The notes below the pieces were generated by a model, which had not been told where the DNA came from, made no database searches, and worked only from the letters and a program-made list of their open reading frames with translations. Below are positions 1-6,115 of a stretch of DNA of 8,647 bases, in pieces (within the stretch, counting starts at the first letter, position 1; every line of letters starts with the position of its first letter). The position numbers and the translations under genes are program-made. Origin of the DNA: Coriobacteriales bacterium. GTDB taxonomy: Bacteria > Actinomycetota > Coriobacteriia > Coriobacteriales > UBA8131. Location: the NCBI GenBank assembly GCA_031272005.1, contig JAISUQ010000128.1, positions 1-8,647 on the forward strand, in the 5' to 3' direction.

Positions 1-1674
1 CGCCTTGCCGTCCTTAACTGCCAGCACCCGCCACTGCAGTGCCTTGCCATCATATCTGCCAAAGTAGACTTTGTCTCCGACGCTTACATCTCCAATACTT
101 GTTTGCCTGGATTCTTCCAGCGCTGCTTCAGCTTGCATCTTACTTACCATAGCCTGTACGCCCCAGGCGGCAAAGGCGATGACAAGCGCAGCGCAGATTG
201 CGACGGCAACCCGGATATTGCGCTTCCTTACCCTCTTCCGCTCGATCTCTGCTTCAACACGCTGGCGCTCTTCCTCTTCTGCCTTACGGCGTGCTTCCTC
301 AGCAGCAAGCCGGGCTTTTTCAGCCGCTTCCTCCTGCCGAATGCGCTCCCGCTCGGCCTCCAGGCGCCTTTGCTCCTCAGCCTTGCGCACACGCTCACGC
401 TCCGCTTCAGCCTCTTTCTCACGCCGAAAGGCTTCGTTGCGATCGACTATCTTTTTATTGGATTCTTCCAAAAAAGCTTTAGTCTTCTTGTCAGCGAAGC
501 GTACGGCTCTCTGATAGCTTTTAAGGGTGGTCAGCGGCGCGGAGTGCCCTGGCAGATTCGACTGCTTGCGCACCTTGGCCTCAGCCATCAGCTGGCCGAG
601 ATAGGCTTGGCCGTTTTCCGGGTCGAGATTCAAGGCCTGCTCCAACAGCTGGTCGGCCTTGTCGAACTCGCCATCCTCCAAGCAGATGAACGCCCGCTTG
701 ACCAAAGGCTCAGCCTGTGCAGCTGTGGCAACAACTGTTGCCGGTACTGCCTGGGCAACCTGCGTCTGTGATTTGCCGGCATCGAGCAGCTTGTCGATAC
801 CTCGGGTCAAATCCTGAATGAAGCCGAGCTTGCCCATATCCTGGGCCTGCAGATGCAAAAGCTCAGCAGGAAGATCAGAGGGATCCATATCCCGATAAGC
901 CGGAATCAGGGTCTTCTTCTGGCCATCTTTGATCAGTGCCAGATAGCGGCTCCATTCGTTGCGTACCCAGGCTGCGTTGAAGTGCTCAGCCTTGGTACCG
1001 ATGGCTACCATCACCTTGGCGGATTGCAAGGCCGCAAAGATGTATGGCTCGTAAGCTGTACCCAGCTTGTCCTCCAAGGTAATGCGGGAGAAGAAGACCT
1101 TATAGCCCTGTTGACTGAGCTGATAATACAGCTCTTGCGCCAATACGCTGTCGGGCGTACGCTGACCTCTGTCGTCGGTCTCTTTGTAGCAGATGAAGAC
1201 GTCAAACGGCTCTTCCTTCTCGGAAATCTCCAGGATGCCCTTCTGGATGGCCAGTATCGTTTCGGCCTGTTCTCTGTAGATGGTTTTGGCGTAACTGTCT
1301 GCCAGCTGCACCGCTTTTTTGTAATCCTCATCGGCCAGGATCGAGGTCATCTGGGTGCGGTTCATGGTGGGGACGCGCTTCTTGGTCTTGGGATCTTCCA
1401 CGTACTCGATGCCATAGCGACAAAGCACTATCGACCAGTAGGCCTCGGCGTCGTCTGGATCTTCGGTCAGGATGGTTTCGTAAACGCCCATGGCCTTGTC
1501 GAACTCGTTGTTGCGTCGATAGTGGTTGGCCATCTCATAAAACCTGATGCGCTTTTCGCTGTCCAGCTTAGGTATGGTTTGGGTGCTGCCACACCACGGG
1601 CATTTGACGACCGAATTGTTGTCTGCAATCTGCAGGTCGCCACCACACATCATACATTTATACACTATGCTCAT
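1..1674 (-). CDS. TIR-domain membrane protein, N-terminal zinc ribbon and DUF6273-like C-terminus (3' end missing)
   Basis: The frame is open from the ATG at 1674 to the left edge, giving 558 residues without a stop. Residues 7-28 form a zinc ribbon (C7, C10, C25, C28). A TIR domain covers about 157-265: it starts FDVFICYKETDD and has WVRNE with E240 where SARM1-type TIR NADases carry the catalytic glutamate. Helical, TPR-like repeats lie at about 41-75 and 325-365. Residues 413-485 are a highly charged Glu/Arg/Ala coiled coil ending in RKRVRKR, then one transmembrane helix at about 487-507. From 527 the sequence (VGDKVYFGRYDG, WRVLAV) looks like the start of a DUF6273 domain, cut by the window. 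The basic patch before the helix puts TIR in the cytoplasm and DUF6273 outside. An AGGGG about 10 nt upstream can serve as ribosome site. It is the last visible gene of the SPFH operon, 81 nt after the previous one. NAD cleavage and an immune or stress role are inferred. Confidence 0.9.
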   Translation of the reverse strand, partial: MSIVYKCMMCGGDLQIADNNSVVKCPWCGSTQTIPKLDSEKRIRFYEMANHYRRNNEFDKAMGVYETILTEDPDDAEAYWSIVLCRYGIEYVEDPKTKKRVPTMNRTQMTSILADEDYKKAVQLADSYAKTIYREQAETILAIQKGILEISEKEEPFDVFICYKETDDRGQRTPDSVLAQELYYQLSQQGYKVFFSRITLEDKLGTAYEPYIFAALQSAKVMVAIGTKAEHFNAAWVRNEWSRYLALIKDGQKKTLIPAYRDMDPSDLPAELLHLQAQDMGKLGFIQDLTRGIDKLLDAGKSQTQVAQAVPATVVATAAQAEPLVKRAFICLEDGEFDKADQLLEQALNLDPENGQAYLGQLMAEAKVRKQSNLPGHSAPLTTLKSYQRAVRFADKKTKAFLEESNKKIVDRNEAFRREKEAEAERERVRKAEEQRRLEAERERIRQEEAAEKARLAAEEARRKAEEEERQRVEAEIERKRVRKRNIRVAVAICAALVIAFAAWGVQAMVSKMQAEAALEESRQTSIGDVSVGDKVYFGRYDGKALQWRVLAVKDGKA

Positions 1675-1711
1675 GACTTGCTATCCCCTGTCCCGTTTCT
1701 TGATTTGATTG

Positions 1712-1752
1712 CCTTGGTGTTGGCTGTCTGTTTCAATCCCCTTGGTGTTAGC
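1712..1752. repeat. Imperfect 13-bp direct repeat in the gap before the TIR gene
   Basis: CCTTGGTGTTGGC at 1712-1724 recurs as CCTTGGTGTTAGC at 1740-1752, with 12 of 13 bases identical and start points 28 bp apart. The two copies fill much of the 81-nt spacer between the four-helix membrane gene and the TIR gene. They may be a remnant of a small duplication or a site for a regulator or RNA-binding factor. No function can be assigned. Confidence 0.5.
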
Positions 1753-1755
1753 CGC

Positions 1756-2457
1756 CTATTTCAGCAGCTTGGTCTTCTGGTTGCGCTCACCCAACAACAG
1801 GTTCAACTCTTTAATCATGCCGTTGGCCTGTTGGATGTCGCCCTGGGCCAACAGTTGGCCGAGGTAGGCTACGTTGGATTCAATCTTCTGCTCCAGGGCA
1901 AACAACGAGTCGTGGCTCATTGGGTCGCTGTACTCGATACTCTCGACCAATCCGTGTAGCGCCTGTTTTAACGCCGGGTCATTGGCTCTGGACTCCATGG
2001 CTCGTACGTCTGCTGCCAGCGAGCGGATGTAGAAGGTCTTGGGCTTGACCTTGTCCGCTACCTGCTCGGCGTAGTTGCGTACCTGCAGCGCTGCGACACA
2101 GGCGATGATGGCTATGGCCAGCAACACCAGTTGCGCGGCGACGGCTATTTTGACGTCAATCTTGGAAAAGACCATGAATACCGTGCCGACGATTAGCTGG
2201 ACGATGAAGTAGATAACCATGAAACGCAGTATCGGCAACCCAAGGAACACCGACTGACGCTTTTGCTGGCCGCGGCCGAACACTACCCAGGTGATGGCCG
2301 GCTGCAGGAGGATGGCTAACATGGTAAAGACATAGCTGCACCAGAAAGTGCCAGTACGGCCTTCAGCCTCGCTGAACATAAAAACCAACACGTTAAAGAC
2401 AATCAGGATGATTGCCCAGATTGCCAGGGGCAGCAGGTAGTTGCGGTTCTTATCCAT
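1756..2457 (-). CDS. Four-helix membrane protein with helical cytoplasmic tail, SPFH-operon partner
   Basis: This is a 233-aa protein I cannot place in a named family. Four hydrophobic helices lie at about 8-28, 38-60, 74-97 and 103-125. A polar, helical C-terminal tail of about 105 residues follows (KVKPKTFYIRSL near 137-147, IEYSDPMSHDSL near 174-185), ending in the basic NQKTKLLK. Charge distribution suggests both ends are cytoplasmic. I chose the ATG at 2457 because GAGAGG sits 9 nt upstream; it begins one base after the SPFH stop. An ATG at 2466, overlapping that stop, would add three residues. The frame stays open back to 2649, but that part is the SPFH gene read in another frame. The near-zero spacing suggests translational coupling, so a stable complex with the SPFH protein is a reasonable inference, perhaps as its membrane anchor. 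Confidence 0.85.
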   Translation of the reverse strand: MDKNRNYLLPLAIWAIILIVFNVLVFMFSEAEGRTGTFWCSYVFTMLAILLQPAITWVVFGRGQQKRQSVFLGLPILRFMVIYFIVQLIVGTVFMVFSKIDVKIAVAAQLVLLAIAIIACVAALQVRNYAEQVADKVKPKTFYIRSLAADVRAMESRANDPALKQALHGLVESIEYSDPMSHDSLFALEQKIESNVAYLGQLLAQGDIQQANGMIKELNLLLGERNQKTKLLK

Positions 2458-2458
2458 G

Positions 2459-3790
2459 TCAGACATCCTCTCGCTTGGTGCCGCACTTAGGGCAGAAGGG
2501 CTTGCTGTTGGTGAACTGGAAACCACAGGACTTGCAGGCGGGTTGAGCTTGGGTAGGGCTGCCGCACTCTGGGCAGAAAGCGTCGCCTGGCTCCAGGGCG
2601 GCCCCACAGTCGGCGCAAAACGCCCGTTGTTGGGCAGGGTCTGCCGCACCAGCTGCCGTGCTGGTTGCTGGGGCAGGATCAGCCGCTGGCTGAGCCTGGT
2701 CGTTCTTCAGGCTGATCAGCGGCGGAGGGCCGGCTTGTGCCGCTGGAGCGAGAGCCTGTTGTGTGCCCGCCAGCGGGTCGACCAGCGTCGGCGTCAATGT
2801 GGTATTGGCCATTTGGCTGATGGCGCCGCCGAACGCACCGCCCATACCAAAGCCCATACCAATCCCCATGGCTGCTCCGCGCACGTCGCTGCCCGAACCC
2901 TCATTGGCCGCAGCGGCCTCCATCACGTCATAGGCCCGCTTGGCGGCATAGCTATATCCCAACTGGTCTTGATCATAGCGGGTGGCGTCGGTCTCCATCA
3001 TCTTGGTGCGCTTGTTTGTCTCTGCCCCAATCAATGTCACCTGTTGGTCGATCATAGCCTCGGTGGGTGCGGTTATCTGCATGCTGCGCAGCTCATTGAG
3101 CTTGCGGTAGGCCGGATCGTCTTCCGGCTTTTGGATAGTGGTAATCCAGAACTTTTGCAACGTGACACCGTAGTCCAGCGTCTCCGGCGCCAGCAATGCA
3201 TGCAGCTGTTGGCTGAATTCGTCCGTATAGCTGTCCAGGTCGAAGATCGATACCTGCTTGGCCTTCAGCACGTTGGGCAAAAAGGCCTTGATCTTGGATT
3301 GCAGGATGGGACGGAAGTAGTCCGCCAACGTCGATTGGCTGAGGAAGTTCTCGGTACCCACCAGCTTTATCAATAGTTTGCGCGGCTCGGTGACCTTGAG
3401 GCTGTATTCGCCAGAGGCGCCCACCTGAAAGACGGCGTTGTTGTTGGTAGGGTCTACGTAGTTGACTCGCGAGTCGGTACCCCAGCGGATGCCCATCTGC
3501 TCGGTGAGGTTGATGAAGTAGACCTCGGCATGAAACGGCGTGGGGCTGTCGCCGGTGATCTTGCCAAACAGCCGCTTGCTGATCAGCGGGATAGCTTGGG
3601 TTTCCAAGGTATACTTGCCTGGCCCAAAGCTGTCCAGCGCCTCGCCATTAAGGAAGAACACCGCCTCTTGCGACTGATGGACAATCAACTGGGTGAGGGT
3701 GTTGAAGTCCTCGGTGGGGTGCTTCCAGATGAACGTCTTGTTATCGCCCTCGTACTTGATTACATCTACCGGGTTTTCTTTGCCCGCCAT
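2459..3790 (-). CDS. SPFH/band-7 protein with two C-terminal zinc ribbons (YdjI/COG4260-like)
   Basis: This 443-aa protein has an SPFH (stomatin/prohibitin/flotillin) domain over roughly residues 25-240, matching the YdjI type once annotated as virion core protein. A helical stretch follows, then a Gly/Met-rich segment at about 305-325, a Pro/Ala-rich linker at 340-390, and two treble-Gly zinc ribbons with cysteines 392, 395, 406, 409 and 419, 422, 433, 436. There is no transmembrane helix, so it probably sits on the inner membrane face. In Bacillus subtilis, YdjI works with YdjG/YdjH and PspA in membrane stress, which is known for the family. Here the partners are a four-helix protein and a TIR protein. 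The ATG at 3790 follows GGAG and a closer GGGGG, 6 nt before it. It is the first gene of the operon, with a long untranslated upstream region. Confidence 0.92.
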   Translation of the reverse strand: MAGKENPVDVIKYEGDNKTFIWKHPTEDFNTLTQLIVHQSQEAVFFLNGEALDSFGPGKYTLETQAIPLISKRLFGKITGDSPTPFHAEVYFINLTEQMGIRWGTDSRVNYVDPTNNNAVFQVGASGEYSLKVTEPRKLLIKLVGTENFLSQSTLADYFRPILQSKIKAFLPNVLKAKQVSIFDLDSYTDEFSQQLHALLAPETLDYGVTLQKFWITTIQKPEDDPAYRKLNELRSMQITAPTEAMIDQQVTLIGAETNKRTKMMETDATRYDQDQLGYSYAAKRAYDVMEAAAANEGSGSDVRGAAMGIGMGFGMGGAFGGAISQMANTTLTPTLVDPLAGTQQALAPAAQAGPPPLISLKNDQAQPAADPAPATSTAAGAADPAQQRAFCADCGAALEPGDAFCPECGSPTQAQPACKSCGFQFTNSKPFCPKCGTKREDV

Positions 3791-3840
3791 GCCTTGCCCC
3801 CTTCTCCTGTTTGACCTGTGTCTTGCGTCGTAATATCAGA

Positions 3841-3865
3841 GAGCGCGGCTATCGTAGCCACGCTC
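3841..3865 (-). promoter_or_regulatory. Hairpin in the probable 5' leader of the SPFH operon
   Basis: GAGCGCGGCTA at 3841-3851 and TAGCCACGCTC at 3855-3865 form an 11-position stem with one mismatch and a TCG loop, about 50-75 nt before the SPFH start codon. There is no T-run after it on either strand, so it is not a plain terminator. It could be an mRNA-stabilising structure or a protein binding site. Confidence 0.55.
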
Positions 3866-3917
3866 CATGGGTCTTGCTATTTGGCTTGTACTCGAGTTTA
3901 GCTGTGAGTGAGTGAAC

Positions 3918-3937
3918 GCATATATATATATATATGC
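3918..3937. repeat. Perfect 20-bp palindrome, GC-(AT)8-GC
   Basis: Eight AT dinucleotides flanked by GC on both sides make a perfect palindrome and a simple-sequence tract. It lies about 130 bp upstream of the SPFH start. Such a tract melts easily and can change length by slippage. A role in phase-variable or supercoiling-sensitive transcription is possible but unproven. Confidence 0.85.
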
Positions 3938-4010
3938 TGCTATTGGATGAAGATGGCTGGACGTCACCCGCATCCTGATTATATGAGTTCCTCGTTATCC
4001 GCATATTGCA

Positions 4011-4016
4011 ATTATA
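4011..4016 (-). promoter_or_regulatory. Candidate -10 element for the SPFH operon
   Basis: Read on the minus strand this is TATAAT, a perfect -10 hexamer, about 220 nt before the SPFH start. No good -35 box is found 16-18 bp further upstream. A second TATAAT occurs at 3978-3983, again without a clear -35, and a GATAAT lies at 4112-4117. The real promoter cannot be chosen from sequence alone. Confidence 0.25.
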
Positions 4017-4180
4017 ACCTAAATCCCGCGCTTGTTTGGGCACATACAATAAGGGCTGAATAAGCCCCTTCGGGACACTACCCCCTAATCAATTGTCATT
4101 ATTTGACTGTGATTATCTTAACAATCTGACAGTCTAGAAAACAATCGGTGTTTTGGTCACGTTTTACTGCGAAAATGCGC

Positions 4181-4227
4181 GTTGGCCATCATCAAATGGC
4201 GAAACGCCCTTTCCATTTCTGGCCAAC
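4181..4227. repeat. Nested inverted repeats (hairpin cluster, right half of the gap)
   Basis: GTTGGCC at 4181-4187 pairs with GGCCAAC at 4221-4227. Inside it AAATGG at 4194-4199 pairs with CCATTT at 4213-4218, with a small alternative hairpin GGCG-AAA-CGCC at 4198-4208. Together they make a stacked stem with internal loops. No gene overlaps it convincingly. It may be a structured RNA or a remnant of a small mobile element. Confidence 0.5.
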
Positions 4228-4256
4228 TCTCGCGTGCCAAAGCGGTCTCGGGTTTA

Positions 4257-4341
4257 GAAAATCCCTATCGCACCCGTCAGACTTCCTGGTCTGGCGGGGT
4301 TTCTACTATGGAGAGGGACTTGAACCCCGAGAGGGATTTTC
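4257..4341. repeat. Long inverted repeat enclosing a terminator-like hairpin
   Basis: GAAAATCCCT at 4257-4266 is perfectly complementary to AGGGATTTTC at 4332-4341. Inside, CCCGTCAGAC at 4273-4282 pairs with GTCTGGCGGG at 4289-4298 (10 pairs, one G-U if read as plus-strand RNA, 6-nt loop), followed by GTTTCT. On the minus strand the G-U becomes an A-C mismatch, so plus-strand RNA is favoured, but no plus-strand gene precedes it. Next to it, at about 4310-4330 on the minus strand, is a GGTTCAAGTCC piece like a tRNA T-arm, without a complete tRNA. It could be a degenerate attachment site or a terminator left from a lost gene. Confidence 0.5.
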
Positions 4342-4356
4342 GCGTTGGGAAACGTG

Positions 4357-4378
4357 CGCGTTCTCGAAGATAAACGCG
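4357..4378 (-). terminator. Weak hairpin after the DUF1461 gene
   Basis: CGCGTT at 4357-4362 and AACGCG at 4373-4378 form a 6-bp stem with a 10-nt loop, beginning 12 nt after the DUF1461 stop in the direction of transcription. The following minus-strand bases contain only three T residues, so termination would be weak. Confidence 0.3.
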
Positions 4379-4389
4379 GGCTGCTCCGC

Positions 4390-5097
4390 CTATTGGCGAG
4401 GGTTGCTGTTCCGTTTACTCAGATAATGGCCGAGGAGGATGCTGGTGGTGCTCATTAGCAGCAACGCGGCGGCCCAGATTATGGCGCAGCCAATCCAGAA
4501 GGTTGTGGGATAGGTGCAGATGAGCAGGGAGTCGTAGGCGAAGGTCCAGCTGCCTTCGGTAAAGAAGAGCTTATGCATCGCCGTGAACAGCGCCTCGAAA
4601 CCAATGGCTCCTACCACGCTCAGCACTACAGTCAGCACCAGCGGGATGATGCCGGCAATCCTCAGCAGGCGTCCGAGCCGCGCCACTCCCTGGTAGCGGG
4701 CATACAGCGGCAAGCCCACAGCCAAAGTCAGGGTCACCAGACCAACCAGCAGCAGCGCGCCCTGAAACACCGCCCGCACATCCAGCATGTGGCTGACGAC
4801 ATCCGCCGTCCAACTGGTATGGTCATCATCGCCCAACGGGATCTGCTCGAGGTCGAAGCCGAGGCAGAATCGCAGTCCCTCATCGGCAAAGCCCACCAGC
4901 GTATCGTGGTCATAGGCCGAATCATCAGCATTGACCGTGACCTCGGCCAACAGATGCGTCACCGGGGTCAGCAACAGCAGGGCGAAGGAGGCTCCCAGCA
5001 ACCAGAAGGCCAACAGCGCTGTCAACAGCACCCGCCAGACGCTGACGACCACTCCAGCACCCGGGCTGACTACAGGGAAGCGCTGCTTAAATCCCAT
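4390..5097 (-). CDS. DUF1461 (TIGR01906) membrane protein, similar to lipoprotein transacylase Lit
   Basis: This 235-aa integral membrane protein has about four hydrophobic helices: one near residues 19-45, then three in the second half (about 112-133, 147-169 and 196-223). A polar, probably external loop of about 65 residues lies after the first helix. The pattern SHMLDVRAVF near residue 103 and MHKLFFTEGSWTFAYDSL near 175 followed by YPTTFW is the DUF1461/TIGR01906 signature. Some members are Lit, which moves an acyl chain within lipoproteins to make the lyso form, and Lit depends on two histidines; H103 and H175 are obvious candidates here. Family membership is fairly sure, the Lit activity less so. 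I chose ATG 5097, with GGTGAG just upstream; a GTG at 5106 would add three residues. It follows truA by 81 nt with no clear promoter, so it may be co-transcribed. Confidence 0.82.
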   Translation of the reverse strand: MGFKQRFPVVSPGAGVVVSVWRVLLTALLAFWLLGASFALLLLTPVTHLLAEVTVNADDSAYDHDTLVGFADEGLRFCLGFDLEQIPLGDDDHTSWTADVVSHMLDVRAVFQGALLLVGLVTLTLAVGLPLYARYQGVARLGRLLRIAGIIPLVLTVVLSVVGAIGFEALFTAMHKLFFTEGSWTFAYDSLLICTYPTTFWIGCAIIWAAALLLMSTTSILLGHYLSKRNSNPRQ

Positions 5098-5106
5098 ACT
5101 TCTCAC

Positions 5107-5121
5107 CAGCCGCAGCGGCTG
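5107..5121 (-). promoter_or_regulatory. Small palindrome next to the DUF1461 ribosome site
   Basis: CAGCCGC and GCGGCTG flank a single central A, a perfect 7-bp dyad ending 9 nt before the chosen start codon and directly touching the GGTGAG ribosome site. As RNA it could fold with a 5-nt loop and affect translation initiation. The truA-DUF1461 gap holds little else. Confidence 0.35.
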
Positions 5122-5178
5122 TCATTGGGATAAGCCAGCGTTTTCCCACCCATCTGTATGCCATGACGATCGCTCATC

Positions 5179-5982
5179 TCAGTAGACGACCCGCCAGAGC
5201 GTCAGGCCCTGGGCGGGGGCGGTCTGTCCGGCGGCGCGGCGGTCGCAGGCCGCCAGCACCTCTCCCACCCATTCTGGCTCCCGACGCCCCAGGGCCACCT
5301 CCACCAGGGTGCCGATGATGATGCGCACCATGGAGTGCAGAAAGGCATTGCCGCGAATCAGCACAGTGATGCAGTTCTCCCCCAGATGCGAGCCGCCGAA
5401 GATGGTGATGTCGAAAAGCTCCCGCACGGTGTTGGCGTCCTGGGCCGAGGCGGCTACGCAAAAGGAACTGAAGTCGTGCTCGCCGATCAGTTGGCTGGCG
5501 CCCAGACGCATGGCGATGATGTCCGGGGGCTGCTGGGAGGGCACCCACCAGATGTAACGCCGCAGGAACAGCGGCTCGAATTCCCGAAAGTTCAGGCGGT
5601 AGCGATACTCGCGATAGCGGGCGGAGAAGCGCGCCGAGAAGCCCGCCGGCTTAAGTTCGGCCTTGCGTACCACGATGCCCTCGGCCGTCAGGGCGTTCAG
5701 CGAGCCGCAGACCTTATCCAGTGAACGGTTATTTATCTCCGAAGTGGATAATTCGCAAGAGACCACCTGCCCCAGCGCGTGCACGCCGGCATCGGTGCGC
5801 CCGGCACCGACGGTCGGCACCTCACGGGCATAGAGCGTCGCCAGGGCCCGCTCCAACTCACCCTGGATCGTCAGCAGCCCGGGCTGGCGGGCAAAGCCAT
5901 GGAAGCCCGCTCCATCATAGGACACCGTCAGCGCCAGGACGCCGGCGGCGTCTGCGGATTCCTGCTTCGTGTTTTCGGTCAT
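5179..5982 (-). CDS. truA: tRNA pseudouridine(38-40) synthase TruA
   Basis: The 267-aa product has the normal length for TruA, which converts uridines 38, 39 and 40 of the tRNA anticodon stem to pseudouridine in the cytoplasm. SYDGAGFHGFARQPG near residue 21 opens the first half-domain. GRTDAGVHALGQV at 61-73 holds the catalytic aspartate, D64. The second half carries SARYREYRYR, GEHDFSSFC and NAFLHSMVRIIIGTL, all standard TruA segments. The FARQPG wording resembles Coriobacteriia TruA rather than that of gamma-proteobacteria. ATG 5982 is preferred because AGGTG lies 6 nt upstream; a GTG at 5991 is possible. A strong promoter sits just upstream, giving a leader of about 20 nt, so truA is probably the first gene of a unit with the DUF1461 gene. 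Confidence 0.97.
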   Translation of the reverse strand: MTENTKQESADAAGVLALTVSYDGAGFHGFARQPGLLTIQGELERALATLYAREVPTVGAGRTDAGVHALGQVVSCELSTSEINNRSLDKVCGSLNALTAEGIVVRKAELKPAGFSARFSARYREYRYRLNFREFEPLFLRRYIWWVPSQQPPDIIAMRLGASQLIGEHDFSSFCVAASAQDANTVRELFDITIFGGSHLGENCITVLIRGNAFLHSMVRIIIGTLVEVALGRREPEWVGEVLAACDRRAAGQTAPAQGLTLWRVVY

Positions 5983-6005
5983 GCTTATCACCTGCTCAGC
6001 TCGGT

Positions 6006-6034
6006 TTTTTACGGGAACTTGACGAATATGTCAA
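6006..6034 (-). promoter_or_regulatory. Sigma-70/sigma-A type promoter of truA
   Basis: On the minus strand a perfect TTGACA (-35, 6029-6034) is followed after exactly 17 bp by TAAAAA (-10, 6006-6011, 4 of 6 consensus). The expected start of transcription near 5999 leaves a short leader before the truA ATG at 5982. TTGAC at 6019-6023 and GTCAA at 6030-6034 form a dyad with a 6-bp centre overlapping the -35 box, which could be a repressor site. Confidence 0.75.
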
Positions 6035-6100
6035 CTTTCAAACACCGCAGCGACTATTCATTATCTGATGTGCCGACTTACTGTTTTCTCCTGCTCGACG

Positions 6101-6109
6101 TGCCATAAT
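6101..6109 (+). promoter_or_regulatory. Extended -10 promoter for the plus-strand small RNA candidate
   Basis: TGCCATAAT is an extended -10 motif (TG, one base, then CATAAT with 5 of 6 consensus bases). No good -35 is present, which extended -10 promoters tolerate. Transcription would start near 6116, right before the first hairpin of the candidate RNA. It points away from truA. Confidence 0.4.
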
Positions 6110-6115
6110 AGCTGC

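Larger units (their letters stand above)
3791..4389. other. 599-nt gene-free region upstream of the SPFH operon
   Basis: No convincing protein gene lies here; the short frames on both strands look like chance. The part next to the SPFH gene (about 3840-4140) is AT-rich and holds a hairpin, an (AT)8 palindrome and several -10-like hexamers facing the operon, so the operon promoter is probably here. The part next to the DUF1461 gene (about 4170-4380) is packed with inverted repeats. GACTGT at 4105-4110 and ACAGTC at 4129-4134 form a 6-bp dyad that could be an operator. A weak hairpin (GGGCT at 4053-4057, AGCCC at 4063-4067) lies between. The change in base composition could mark an old junction between core chromosome and an acquired operon. 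Confidence 0.6.

Noticed and set aside
853..1959. 368-codon open frame on the plus strand
   Set aside because: It runs antisense to the TIR gene, which has clear domains, and its translation shows no recognisable protein; it is a shadow.
2458..2649. N-terminal extension of the four-helix protein
   Set aside because: Low-complexity Ser/Ala/Pro translation inside the SPFH gene; the ATG at 2457 has a proper ribosome site.
2441..3376. 311-codon open frame on the plus strand
   Set aside because: Antisense to the SPFH gene with its conserved domain and cysteine pairs; the translation is Gly/Leu/Arg-rich with no motif.
3849..4049. Small minus-strand protein gene (66 codons) ahead of the SPFH gene
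   Set aside because: Reads through the AT tract and hairpin, with no ribosome site or recognisable protein.
4310..4330. tRNA gene on the minus strand, suggested by GGTTCAAGTCC
   Set aside because: No matching acceptor stem, anticodon arm or CCA end; only the T-arm-like piece is present.
4148..4426. Small plus-strand protein gene (92 codons)
   Set aside because: No ribosome site seen, overlaps the end of the DUF1461 gene, and covers the inverted-repeat cluster; the translation looks like noncoding sequence.
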